Source of the DNA: an uncultured Clostridia bacterium
GTDB taxonomy: Bacteria > Bacillota > Clostridia > TANB77 > CAG-465
Reading direction: 5' to 3'
DNA: 48,485 nucleotides
Assembly (NCBI GenBank): GCA_944386635.1
Contig: CALXBV010000066.1
Span: 1-48,485, forward strand
The translations under genes and the position numbers were made by a program. A model generated the notes under the pieces. That model was not told where the DNA came from and did not search any database. It saw only the letters and a program-made list of their open reading frames with translations. Below, one piece after another: positions 27,028-35,640 of this stretch; the first letter of the stretch is position 1, and the number at the start of each line of letters is the position of its first letter.

Positions 27028-27582
27028 ATGAATAATGAAAATAAATTACCAATAGGTGAAGAATTTATACAAAGAAAAGTATTAACAAAAAAAGAAGTTA
27101 GAATAGCATTAAATTATCAAGAAGAGCATCCAGATCTAAAGTTTGGTGAGATAGTTGATGTTTTAGATATGTGTGATAAAAAAGATTTACTTGAAGTTTT
27201 ATCTTCTAATTTAGGAGTAAAATCTGCAATAATTGATAGAAAATTATCTATAAATCCACTTAACTATTTACCATCAGATATAATAATTACATATAGAGCA
27301 TTGCCTTTTGATAAGGTAGGAGATACTATATACGTTGCTTTTGCAAATCCACAAGACAAAGAAACAGTAGAATATGTAAGAAAGCTTATTGAAAATGAAG
27401 GCTATAAAATAGAAGTATATATAACATTATATACAACAATAATGGCACATATAGAGAAAATAAAAAATTCAAAGCAAATAAGAATGTGTTTTAGTGATTC
27501 ACAACAAGAGCCAGAAGTAAAAGAAGAAGATATAGGAAAAACAATACTTGAAGATATAAAAAATAAAATGAGAAAAGAATAA
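27028..27582 (+). CDS. Stand-alone MshEN / GspE N-terminal domain protein
   Basis: 184 residues, soluble. Start at ATG 27028, the only one with proper spacing from AAAGGA (27013-27018); TTG 27010 and ATG 27019 are in frame but overlap that site. Residues 7-60 carry two tandem MshEN-like units (LPIGEEFIQRKVLTKKEVRIAL and KFGEIVDVLDMCDKKDLLEVL), then residues 75-150 the T2SSE_N fold (LPSDIIITYRALPF ... VAFANPQDKETVEYV). In PilB, GspE and MshE this region precedes the ATPase and can bind cyclic di-GMP; here the ATPase is missing and the protein ends in an acidic/basic tail. The conserved Arg of the first RLG is Pro and the Gly before the Ile is Lys, so nucleotide binding is uncertain. Confidence 0.75.
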   Translation: MNNENKLPIGEEFIQRKVLTKKEVRIALNYQEEHPDLKFGEIVDVLDMCDKKDLLEVLSSNLGVKSAIIDRKLSINPLNYLPSDIIITYRALPFDKVGDTIYVAFANPQDKETVEYVRKLIENEGYKIEVYITLYTTIMAHIEKIKNSKQIRMCFSDSQQEPEVKEEDIGKTILEDIKNKMRKE

Positions 27583-27597
27583 CAAAAAAGTAAGTAC

Positions 27598-27638
27598 ACT
27601 TTATTTAAAAAAATACTAAATAAAGTTTATTTTTTTTA
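27598..27638 (+). terminator. Terminator after the MshEN gene
   Basis: ACTTTATTT (27598-27606) pairs with AAATAAAGT (27618-27626), followed by TTATTTTTTTT. Confidence 0.7.
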
Positions 27639-27667
27639 GTTTACATACTTATTGTAACAGTAATGTC

Positions 27668-27705
27668 TTTTTTTTTTTTTGATATTGCAACATTATTGCA
27701 ATATC
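27668..27705. promoter_or_regulatory. T13 tract and 10-base inverted repeat before the adhesin gene
   Basis: A run of 13 T (27668-27680) directly abuts the perfect inverted repeat GATATTGCAA / TTGCAATATC (27681-27690, 27696-27705; loop CATTA). The T-run is before, not after, the hairpin, so it is not a plus-strand terminator. An extended -10 (TGCTATATA, 27708-27716) lies just downstream, so the repeat would sit on the promoter as an operator. The promoter placement is inference. Confidence 0.45.
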
Positions 27706-27811
27706 AATGCTATATAAGTAGAAAAAATTACATAATTTTATGGAAAAATCTACCAATTATTTTTAGATATTATAAAATATAGTTGTGTACAAAATAGGAG
27801 GGAAAATATAT

Positions 27812-30800
27812 ATGAAAAAAAACAAGTCTAAAAATAAAAAGGTGGTTATTGCAGTATCGGGAATGATTCTTGCGGTATCAATTGGAACGGTTGGATTTAA
27901 GTATAAAAATGAGGTTATTAAAACAGTTAATTTGAGTGAGTATGATGCCCAATCAGAACTTGAAATATTAGATACAAATAATGTAGAAGAAGTTAATATT
28001 GGTGAATCTAATATATGGAAAGTAGTGGAAGAGAGTAGAAGCAGAATGTTGAGGATAAGTAATGATGGATTTTTAACTATGACTAGAAGTGCTGATATTA
28101 GTTATTTTTCTTCTGATATAAAGAAATATGATTATAAAGGAAATTTATTATTTAATTTAGAAGATAAAATTAATGAACTAATGGGAGATGTAGCAAATGA
28201 AGTACTTGACGTAGGAGTAAACCCAAATAACAATAACATATTTGTTTTTTTTAGTAATGGTTTTACACTAGAATTTGATAGTAATGGAAATTATATTAAT
28301 AAAATTGCTAGTCGTGGAGCTGGAAGGATTAATTATTTCCTTGATGATGGTATTATTATAGCTGGTAATCTTTACAATTGTAATAAATCAAAAATAAGTT
28401 ACGATGGAAATGTTATATGGGATAATTCAACTGGCTTTTTATATAGACCAGGTATTATAGAATGTATAAAAGATGGAGATAACGATATTATTATTACACA
28501 TGAGTATCGAGATAAATTAGAATCAAAATTGTATAAAATAAATACTTCTGGAGAAATTATATATGAAAAAAATCTTCCTTTTAAATATAGTTCTGGTAGA
28601 CCTAAAGTTACAAAAATTAAAGATGGATTTATTGCTATAGAGCCAGTAACTGATGAGTATGGTAATAAGATTAGTGGAGAGGGAAGTAGAATTATAAAAT
28701 TTGATTTTAATGGAAATATAATATTTGACAAAGTTGATGAATATTTGTATGCAGTATTTGATGGAAATATACAACATGAAATAAAAATAAAATCTTCGTC
28801 TAATGGTTTTTTTGTTTATAGTAGAGATAATGATTTGAAAGAATCTATAAGAGAATACAATAATAATGGAGATTTAGTAAAAATAATAAATTTAAATGAT
28901 GTAAATTTTGATGATTTGGAAGATTTTATTGTAACGGATGATTTAATAATAGTAAGGTTATCTGAAAATTATGATGGTACATTTGTTGCAATAGAAAATT
29001 CATATTTGGATAAATCTAAATTAATTGAAATATTAGAAAAAGTAGAAAACTTAACAAAATCAGATTATAGCGAAGAATCTTGGAATAAGTTACAAGAAGT
29101 AATAAACGGTGCAGATAGTTTAACAAGCCAAGAGGAAATAGATGCTAAAGTAGACGAGATACAAAATGCAATAGATAATTTAGGCATAGATAGAAGTGCA
29201 TTAGATAAAGCAATAGAAGATGCAGGAAAACTAGTACAAACAGACTATAGTGTAGCATCATGGCAAGCATTACAAAATGCACTTGCTGGTACAGATGGAC
29301 TAACAAAACAAAGTGAAATTGATGCAAAAGCACAAGAGATACAGACAGCTATAGCAAATTTAACAGTAGATAGAAGTGCATTAGATAAAGTAATAGAAGA
29401 TGCAGGAAAACTAGTACAAACAGATTACAGCGCAGAATCATGGCAAGTATTACAAAATGCACTTGAAGGTACAGATAATTTAACAAAACAAAACGAGATA
29501 GATGCAAAAGTACAAGAGATTCAAAACGCAATAAATAATTTGATGGGCGATAGAAGTGAGTTGGATGATTTATTAGATCATGTAGGAGACTTAGTAGAAT
29601 CAGACTATAGTGAAGAATCTTGGAATAAGTTACAAGAAGCAGTATCTGGTGCAGAAGATTTAAAAGATAAAAGTGAGATAGACGCTAAAGTAGAAGAAAT
29701 ACAAGATGCAATAGATAATCTAGGAACAGATAGAAGTGAGCTAGATGGACTACTTGAGCAAGTAGGTAGTTTAGAAGAATCAGATTATAGTGAAGAATCT
29801 TGGAATAAGTTACAAGAAGCAATAGCTGGTGCAGAAGATTTAACAAAGCAAAGCGAAATTGATGCTAAAGTAGAAGAAATTAAAGATGCAATAGAAAGTC
29901 TAGGAACAGACAGAAGTGAGCTAGATGGATTACTTGAACAAGTAGGAAGTTTAACAGAGTCGGATTATAGTGATAGTTCTTGGGATGCATTACAAGAAGC
30001 AATAGCTGGTGCAGAAGATTTGACAAAGCAAAGTGAGATAGATGCTAAAGTAGAAGAAATACAAGATGCAATAGAAAGTCTAGGAACAGACAGAAGTGAG
30101 CTAGATGGATTACTTGAACAAGTAGGAAGTTTGACAGAGTCAGATTATAGTGATAGTTCATGGGATGCATTACAAGAAGCAGTAGCTGGCGCAGAAGATT
30201 TAACAAAGCAAAGTGAGATAGATGCTAAAGTAGAAGAAATTAAAGATGCAATAAATAATCTAGGAACAGACAGAAGTGAGCTAGATGGATTACTTGAACA
30301 AGTAGGAAGTTTAACAGAATCAGATTATAGTGATAGTTCATGGGATGCTTTACAACAAGCAATAGCAGGAGCTGATACTTTAACAAAACAAAGTGAAATT
30401 GATGCAAAAGTACAAGAAATCCAGAATGCTATGACAAATTTAACAGTAGATAGAAGTGTATTAGATACTCTTTTAGATAATATATCTAAATTAAATTCAT
30501 CAGATTATAGTGAGGAATCATGGCAAGCATTACAAAATGCACTTGCTGGTACAGATGGATTAACAAAACAAAGTGAAATTGATGCTAAAGTAGAAGAAAT
30601 TAAAAATGCTGTAAATGGTTTAGGTATAGACAGAAGCGAATTAGATATATTACTTGAAGAAGTAGGTAAATTAGTAGAAACAGATTATAGTAAAGCATCA
30701 TGGGATGTATTAGAAAATGCAGTTAATATGGCTGATACAGTAACTACACAGTCACAAATAGAGGAAGTTATAGCAAAAATTCAAGACGCAATGTCTGGTC

Positions 30801-31675
30801 TAACTATTGATAGATCGCAATTAGATGGATTATTAGAAGAAGTTAAAAAATTAAATAGTTCAGATTATAGTAACTCTTCATGGGAAGCTTTGCAAAATAC
30901 ACTTACTGGTACAGATGGATTAACAAAACAAAGTGAAATTGATGCTAAAGCGCAAGAAATACAAAATGCAATAGATAATCTTGGCGTAGATAGAAGTGAA
31001 TTAAATAAATTACTTGAAGAAATTCATAAACTAGAAGAAAGAAACTATAGTGTGGAGTCATGGGCTAATTTACAACAAATAGTAGAAGGTTCAAATGCTC
31101 TTACTAAACAATATGAGATAGATAAAAGAGTAGATGATATACAAAATGCATTAAATAATTTAACTGTAGATAGATCTAAATTAGATGAAATTATAAAGAA
31201 AGTTGAAAGTATGGATAGTACTAAATATACTATAGATTCATGGCAAACTCTTGAAAGTTTATTAAATACAGATGAGCTTACTAAACAATATGAGATAGAT
31301 AATAGAGTTGAAGATATACAAGAAGCTATAAATAATTTAGTATTAGATATGAGTGGATTAAATGATTTAATTGATCAATCCGGAAATTTAAATAAAGATG
31401 ATTATACAGAAGATTCATGGAATAATTTAGATCAAACTGTTAACGATATTAAAGATAAAATTAATAATGGTGAAATTAATGAAGATAATATCGACGATTA
31501 CACAGCAAACTTACAAGAAGCTTTAGATTCATTGAAATTAAACGAAAATAAAGATACAAATGAAGATCAAAATGTAAATACATCAGATGTTATGGGTATG
31601 GGATTAATTCTAGCATTTATTGTATCATTACTTGGAATTCTTAAAAATGTAAAGAAATTTATATTTAAAAAATAA
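27812..31675 (+). CDS. Large FIVAR-repeat surface protein
   Basis: 1287 residues. Start at ATG 27812 behind AGGAGGG (27796-27802); an in-frame codon at 27785 precedes that site. Order: membrane/signal helix (about 13-31), a propeller-like beta domain with repeated W/F-D-x-x-G-N motifs (about 55-395, e.g. YDYKGNLLFNLE, ISYDGNVIWDN, KFDFNGNIIFDK), then 14 FIVAR-like repeats of 60 residues (29009-31543), and a C-terminal NVNTSD motif, hydrophobic helix (MGMGLILAFIVSLLGIL) and Lys-rich tail. FIVAR modules occur in wall-bound adhesins and glycan-binding proteins of Bacillota. The tail looks like a sortase signal with NxNTSD where LPXTG or NPxTG would stand. Single gene, terminator follows. Confidence 0.85.
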   Translation: MKKNKSKNKKVVIAVSGMILAVSIGTVGFKYKNEVIKTVNLSEYDAQSELEILDTNNVEEVNIGESNIWKVVEESRSRMLRISNDGFLTMTRSADISYFSSDIKKYDYKGNLLFNLEDKINELMGDVANEVLDVGVNPNNNNIFVFFSNGFTLEFDSNGNYINKIASRGAGRINYFLDDGIIIAGNLYNCNKSKISYDGNVIWDNSTGFLYRPGIIECIKDGDNDIIITHEYRDKLESKLYKINTSGEIIYEKNLPFKYSSGRPKVTKIKDGFIAIEPVTDEYGNKISGEGSRIIKFDFNGNIIFDKVDEYLYAVFDGNIQHEIKIKSSSNGFFVYSRDNDLKESIREYNNNGDLVKIINLNDVNFDDLEDFIVTDDLIIVRLSENYDGTFVAIENSYLDKSKLIEILEKVENLTKSDYSEESWNKLQEVINGADSLTSQEEIDAKVDEIQNAIDNLGIDRSALDKAIEDAGKLVQTDYSVASWQALQNALAGTDGLTKQSEIDAKAQEIQTAIANLTVDRSALDKVIEDAGKLVQTDYSAESWQVLQNALEGTDNLTKQNEIDAKVQEIQNAINNLMGDRSELDDLLDHVGDLVESDYSEESWNKLQEAVSGAEDLKDKSEIDAKVEEIQDAIDNLGTDRSELDGLLEQVGSLEESDYSEESWNKLQEAIAGAEDLTKQSEIDAKVEEIKDAIESLGTDRSELDGLLEQVGSLTESDYSDSSWDALQEAIAGAEDLTKQSEIDAKVEEIQDAIESLGTDRSELDGLLEQVGSLTESDYSDSSWDALQEAVAGAEDLTKQSEIDAKVEEIKDAINNLGTDRSELDGLLEQVGSLTESDYSDSSWDALQQAIAGADTLTKQSEIDAKVQEIQNAMTNLTVDRSVLDTLLDNISKLNSSDYSEESWQALQNALAGTDGLTKQSEIDAKVEEIKNAVNGLGIDRSELDILLEEVGKLVETDYSKASWDVLENAVNMADTVTTQSQIEEVIAKIQDAMSGLTIDRSQLDGLLEEVKKLNSSDYSNSSWEALQNTLTGTDGLTKQSEIDAKAQEIQNAIDNLGVDRSELNKLLEEIHKLEERNYSVESWANLQQIVEGSNALTKQYEIDKRVDDIQNALNNLTVDRSKLDEIIKKVESMDSTKYTIDSWQTLESLLNTDELTKQYEIDNRVEDIQEAINNLVLDMSGLNDLIDQSGNLNKDDYTEDSWNNLDQTVNDIKDKINNGEINEDNIDDYTANLQEALDSLKLNENKDTNEDQNVNTSDVMGMGLILAFIVSLLGILKNVKKFIFKK
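29009..31543 (+). repeat. Fourteen tandem 180-base repeats coding FIVAR modules
   Basis: Units start at 29009, 29189, 29369, 29549, 29729, 29909, 30089, 30269, 30449, 30629, 30809, 30989, 31169 and 31346. Each encodes DRSxLDxLLExVxxL-x3-DYSxxSW-x2-LQxAxxGAxxLTKQSEIDAKVxEIQxAIxxLG. Unit 13 is one codon short and unit 14 is degenerate and longer. Units 5 to 8 are nearly identical in DNA (units 6 and 7 differ at about a dozen sites), a sign of recent unequal recombination or gene conversion. Confidence 0.92.
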
Positions 31676-31680
31676 CTGTT

Positions 31681-31711
31681 AAACTCTACGGGTTATACCC
31701 GTAGAGTTTTT
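31681..31711. terminator. Terminator between convergent genes
   Basis: AAACTCTACGGG pairs perfectly with CCCGTAGAGTTT around a short loop; TTTTTATT follows on plus. It is shared with the minus-strand gene whose stop codon overlaps its edge. Confidence 0.88.
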
Positions 31712-32192
31712 ATTCTTCTACATATGTATTTGCAGGTGCTACTATTTTGCTTACTTTATCTATTTTAATAACTGGTACATCTCCATTATAGTTTCCTTTA
31801 ATTATTGTTCCGCATACTTCTATCCATTCGTTTTCATTTAGTTCTAAGTCACCATTATAATTACATAAATATCCTGCTACTTGTGTCTCATTATCTTGTA
31901 CCATATACCTTCCACATACAAAAAAATCTTCGTTAAAATCTGGTAGAGTATAAACAAATCCAGATACTTTTATTGTTTTTCCTATATTTTCGTCTATATT
32001 TTCATGAATCTTCTTTAGTGTAGAGACAAATGTTGTCTCGTCTATATCATAATCATAATTATTTATATTATTGCTAGTAAATATAGATTTATCATTAAAG
32101 CCAAATTCTATAATTGAAGCAATTATTGTTGCACATATAATACATATAAGTAGTATTTTTTTATAATCCATTTTTATATTTATAACGAACAT
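31710..32192 (-). CDS. YcgQ/DUF1980-like OB-fold membrane protein
   Basis: 160 residues: one N-terminal membrane helix (about 11-29) and an exported OB-like domain. The phrases IGKTIKVSGFVYTLPDF, FFVCGRYMVQ, WIEVCGTI and VIKIDKVSKIVAPANTYV line up with the C-terminal domain of the TIGR03943/YcgQ family, in which FVVxRFxMxCCxAD and APxxPYVY are typical. The Cys pair of that family is missing (QDNETQ in its place), and the usual YraQ/YcgR permease partner is not next to it. ATG is preceded by GGAGG. Function not known. Confidence 0.6.
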   Translation of the reverse strand: MFVINIKMDYKKILLICIICATIIASIIEFGFNDKSIFTSNNINNYDYDIDETTFVSTLKKIHENIDENIGKTIKVSGFVYTLPDFNEDFFVCGRYMVQDNETQVAGYLCNYNGDLELNENEWIEVCGTIIKGNYNGDVPVIKIDKVSKIVAPANTYVEE

Positions 32193-32301
32193 AGTATTCC
32201 TCCATTATTCTAATATATATATATTAAAAAATAGGAAGATTATGATAAAACCTATATGCAAAAATTTATTATTAAGTGTTTTATTTTAAACGGATATATG
32301 G

Positions 32302-32307
32302 TATAAT
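32302..32307 (+). promoter_or_regulatory. -10 box of a possible secA promoter
   Basis: TATAAT at 32302-32307 with only TTTTAT at the -35 distance. The transcription start would fall just a few bases before the ribosome site, giving a very short leader. Confidence 0.35.
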
Positions 32308-32328
32308 GTCTGATATGGAGGCATGAAG

Positions 32329-35085
32329 ATGAAACTATTAGAAAGAATATTTGGAACATATAGTAGTAGGGAAATAAAAAGAATATTACCTATTGTAGAT
32401 AAGATAGAAGCTATAGAAGAAGATTTAAAAAAATTAAGTGATGATGAATTAAGAGCAAAAACGGATGAATTTAAAAATAGATTAAAGTCTGGAGAAACTT
32501 TAGATGATATATTACCTGAAGCTTATGCTACTGTTGCGGAAGCAGCAAGTAGAGTATTAGGAATGAGACATTTTAGAGTTCAACTTATTGGTGGAATAAT
32601 AATACATCAAGGAAGAATAGCTGAAATGAAAACTGGTGAAGGTAAAACTTTAGTTGCAACTTTACCTGTATATTTAAATGCGTTAGAAGGAAAGGGAGTA
32701 CATGTTGTTACAGTAAACGATTATCTTGCTAAAAGAGATAGTTTATGGATGGGAAAATTGTATAATTTTTTAGGACTTACTGTAGGACTTGTTATACCTA
32801 ATATGTCTCCTGAAGAAAAGAAGAAAGCGTATAATTCAGATATAACTTATGGTACAAATAATGAGTTTGGCTTTGATTATTTAAGAGATAATATGACTAT
32901 GGATAAAGAATCTATGGTACAAAGAGAATTAAACTATGCAATTGTCGATGAAATTGATAGTATTTTAATTGATGAAGCTAGAACTCCACTTATTATATCT
33001 GGAAATATAAATAAACAAAGTGACTTATATAAGCAAGCCAATTCTTTTGCTAAAGGATTAAAAGCAAGAAAAATTGTTGAAAATAATGATAAAGAATTTG
33101 ATGAAACAGATGATGATTATGACTATATTGTAGATTTAAAAGCACATACTGTAGCTCTTACAGATACAGGTACTAAGAAGGCAGAAAAGTATTTTGGAAT
33201 AGAGTCTCTATCTGATGTATCAAATTTAACTATTTCTCATCATATAAATCAAGCATTAAGAGCATATGGGCTTATGACTAGAGATAAAGACTATATAGTA
33301 AGAGATGGTAAAGTATTAATTGTAGATGAATTTACTGGACGTGTAATGGAAGGAAGAAGGTATAGTGATGGGCTTCATCAAGCAATAGAAGCAAAAGAAG
33401 GTGTAACTATAGCAAATGAATCTCAAACACTTGCAACTATAACTTTTCAAAACTATTTTAGATTGTATCATAAACTTGCAGGTATGACTGGTACGGCTAA
33501 AACAGAAGAAGATGAGTTTAAAGGAATATATAAATTAGATATAGTCGAGATTCCTACTAATAAACCTGTGATAAGAAAAGATTATAATGATGTAGTATAT
33601 AAAAATCAAATGGCTAAGTTTAATGCTATAGTAAATGAAGTTGAAGATTGTTATAAAAGAGGTCAACCAGTACTTGTTGGTACAATATCTATAGATAAAT
33701 CCGAAAAATTAAGTAGTTTGCTATCAAAGAAAAAAATACCACATCAAGTATTAAATGCTAAATTTCATGAAAAAGAAGCTGAAATTATAGCTCAAGCTGG
33801 TAAATATAAAGCTGTTACAATTGCTACTAACATGGCTGGACGTGGTACTGATATAATGTTAGGAGGTAACTTAGAGTTTATTGTAAGAAGTGAGCTTGCT
33901 AAAAAAGGGTATACACCTGAAGAAATTGAGCTTGCTATTACTCCTATACATAATGACAATCCAAGAGTAATTGAAGCTAAAAAAGACATGGAAGAAATAG
34001 AGGCTAAGTATAAACCTGAAATTCAAAAGGAAAAAGAAAAGGTAATACAAGCTGGAGGATTAAGAATAATTGGTAGTGAAAGACATGAATCACGTCGTAT
34101 AGATAACCAGCTGAGAGGTCGTTCTGGACGTCAAGGAGATCCAGGTGAATCACGTTTTTATATTGCTATGGATGATGATTTAATGAAACTATTTGGATCA
34201 GATAAGATGGCAAGAATAATTGATACTCTTGGTATACCAGATGATATGCCTATCGAGCAAAAAATGCTTACAAATACAATTGAAGCTGCACAAAAGAAAG
34301 TTGAAGGAAGAAATTATAGTATAAGAAAAAATGTTCTAGAATATGATGATGTAATGAATCAACAAAGAGAGATAATATATTCTCAAAGAAGAGAAGTATT
34401 AGAATGTGATAATGTATATGATATAGTAAAGAAGTTATATGTAGGTATAATTACATCCATCGTTAAAGAATATTTTGTAAATGCAGACAGTATATCAAGC
34501 ATAGATTATAATGCTGTAAATGCCGTTTTAAGGAACTTATTTGGTGAGGACAATATAATTAAGCAAGAAGATGTAAAAATTCTTGATGAAGAAGATATGA
34601 CTGAATTATTAACTCAAAAAATTGATGCTATATATCAAATGAGAGTAGAAGAGGCTAAAAAGTTAAATATTGAAGCTGAATTTAATAAGATAGCAAAGTA
34701 TCTTGTATTAAATACAGTAAATCAAAAATGGATGGATCATATTGATGCTATAACAGCTTTAAAAGAAGGAATAGGACTTAGAGCATATGCTCAAACAAAT
34801 CCATTAGAAGCATATAAAATAGAGTCATTTAATATGTTTGAAGACTTAGTAAAATCTATTAGAGAAGAATCTGTAAAAGCAGTGTTCTCATTAAAGCCAA
34901 AAAGAAAAGAAGAGGTAGTAAATGTAAAAATGACTAATAATGTTACTAATATTGTAACAAATGGCGGTGGAGAAGATACGCCAAAAAGAAAGCCAGTAAG
35001 AGCAGAGAAAAAAATAGGTAGAAATGATCCTTGTCCATGCGGAAGTGGCAAAAAGTATAAAAACTGTTGTGGAAAAAATCAATAG
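32329..35085 (+). CDS. secA: Preprotein translocase ATPase SecA
   Basis: Motor of the Sec export pathway. Start at ATG 32329 behind TGGAGG (32316-32321); an in-frame ATG 32323 is too close to that site. 918 residues. Readable parts: [12 protein letters not shown], Walker [11 protein letters not shown] (around 99-108), [34 protein letters not shown], the helicase part [14 protein letters not shown] and [25 protein letters not shown], and the C-terminal zinc motif [19 protein letters not shown] full canonical SecA, not SecA2-like. prfB, which often follows secA, is absent here. Confidence 0.97.
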   Translation: MKLLERIFGTYSSREIKRILPIVDKIEAIEEDLKKLSDDELRAKTDEFKNRLKSGETLDDILPEAYATVAEAASRVLGMRHFRVQLIGGIIIHQGRIAEMKTGEGKTLVATLPVYLNALEGKGVHVVTVNDYLAKRDSLWMGKLYNFLGLTVGLVIPNMSPEEKKKAYNSDITYGTNNEFGFDYLRDNMTMDKESMVQRELNYAIVDEIDSILIDEARTPLIISGNINKQSDLYKQANSFAKGLKARKIVENNDKEFDETDDDYDYIVDLKAHTVALTDTGTKKAEKYFGIESLSDVSNLTISHHINQALRAYGLMTRDKDYIVRDGKVLIVDEFTGRVMEGRRYSDGLHQAIEAKEGVTIANESQTLATITFQNYFRLYHKLAGMTGTAKTEEDEFKGIYKLDIVEIPTNKPVIRKDYNDVVYKNQMAKFNAIVNEVEDCYKRGQPVLVGTISIDKSEKLSSLLSKKKIPHQVLNAKFHEKEAEIIAQAGKYKAVTIATNMAGRGTDIMLGGNLEFIVRSELAKKGYTPEEIELAITPIHNDNPRVIEAKKDMEEIEAKYKPEIQKEKEKVIQAGGLRIIGSERHESRRIDNQLRGRSGRQGDPGESRFYIAMDDDLMKLFGSDKMARIIDTLGIPDDMPIEQKMLTNTIEAAQKKVEGRNYSIRKNVLEYDDVMNQQREIIYSQRREVLECDNVYDIVKKLYVGIITSIVKEYFVNADSISSIDYNAVNAVLRNLFGEDNIIKQEDVKILDEEDMTELLTQKIDAIYQMRVEEAKKLNIEAEFNKIAKYLVLNTVNQKWMDHIDAITALKEGIGLRAYAQTNPLEAYKIESFNMFEDLVKSIREESVKAVFSLKPKRKEEVVNVKMTNNVTNIVTNGGGEDTPKRKPVRAEKKIGRNDPCPCGSGKKYKNCCGKNQ

Positions 35086-35129
35086 TAAGAAATATATAAA
35101 AGTTAATATTTTTAAGGAGGTAGTGAAAT

Positions 35130-35345
35130 ATGTTTGGAGGTAGAGGAAGAGGACCCGGAGGTATGGGACCTGGACCACATGGCGCACCCGGAGGATTTGG
35201 TGGCCCTATGGGTGGTCCACCACCACCACCTCCTCGTCGCCCATATTTTGGATGGAGAAGACCACCATATAGAAGAGGAGGATGTTTAGGACCATTCTTT
35301 TTTAGCATTGTAATAATGGTTTTAGTAATTTTTTCTATATTTTAA
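35130..35345 (+). CDS. Small Gly/Pro-rich membrane protein
   Basis: 71 residues. The first ~35 are almost only Gly, Pro, Arg and Met (FGGRGRGPGGMGPGPHGAPG), then PPPPPPRRPYFGWRRPPY, then a Cys and a C-terminal hydrophobic helix (LGPFFFSIVIMVLVIFSIF). A strong AAGGAGG ribosome site supports translation. The base composition is far richer in G+C than its neighbours, as the amino-acid content demands. The layout (basic disordered Pro/Gly head plus tail anchor) suggests an inner-membrane scaffold, with no assigned function. Might be co-transcribed with secA (44-base gap). Confidence 0.75.
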   Translation: MFGGRGRGPGGMGPGPHGAPGGFGGPMGGPPPPPPRRPYFGWRRPPYRRGGCLGPFFFSIVIMVLVIFSIF

Positions 35346-35380
35346 TTTGATGAAATTATAATATTATAGAAAATTTATAA

Positions 35381-35536
35381 AAATCAGATTATGCTTTAGC
35401 AAAAGATCATTATAAAAACTTAGAAAAAACAGCTAAAGATTATATTTCTTGTGGATATTGCAATAAGAGAGGCCCGTTTAAAGTTGATCAAATGAGTGGA
35501 ATGAAAGAAATAGAAGAGTATTCTGAGAATATATAA
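35381..35536 (+). pseudogene. Start-less coding remnant with CxxC motif
   Basis: An open frame of 51 codons begins straight after a TAA and has no ATG, GTG or TTG near its beginning, yet reads as an ordinary soluble protein sequence: SDYALAKDHYKNLEKTAKDY, then ISCGYCNKRGPFK and an ending MKEIEEYSENI, followed by a terminator. The ATG at 35350 continues in another frame, so small frameshifts could have broken a ~60-residue protein. I read it as a decayed gene tail or frameshifted small CxxC protein. Confidence 0.45.
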
Positions 35537-35541
35537 AAGAC

Positions 35542-35582
35542 AAAAAGACTTGTATATTAAAATTGATATCAAGTCTTTTTTT
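35542..35582 (+). terminator. Terminator after the CxxC remnant
   Basis: AAAAAGACTTG (35542-35552) pairs with CAAGTCTTTTT (35570-35580), loop of 17 bases, T-run to 35582. An intact terminator behind the remnant argues that the remnant was once a gene. Confidence 0.75.
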
Positions 35583-35640
35583 AGTAATAAGTAATATAAA
35601 ATAAATTGGTATTAAGTAAATATAATAATTTGGAGGCTAT

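Noticed and set aside
27681-27705. Palindrome as a terminator for the MshEN gene
   Set aside because: The T-run precedes the hairpin on the plus strand, and a better terminator lies at 27598-27638.
29009-31543. Regular 180-base direct repeats as a possible CRISPR or satellite array
   Set aside because: Units are translated in one frame as FIVAR modules without spacers, so it is a protein-repeat gene.
34946-35308. Minus-strand ORF of 120 codons rich in Gly and Pro
   Set aside because: It is the antisense shadow of the Gly/Pro-rich gene and the secA end; no ribosome site and it crosses two real genes.
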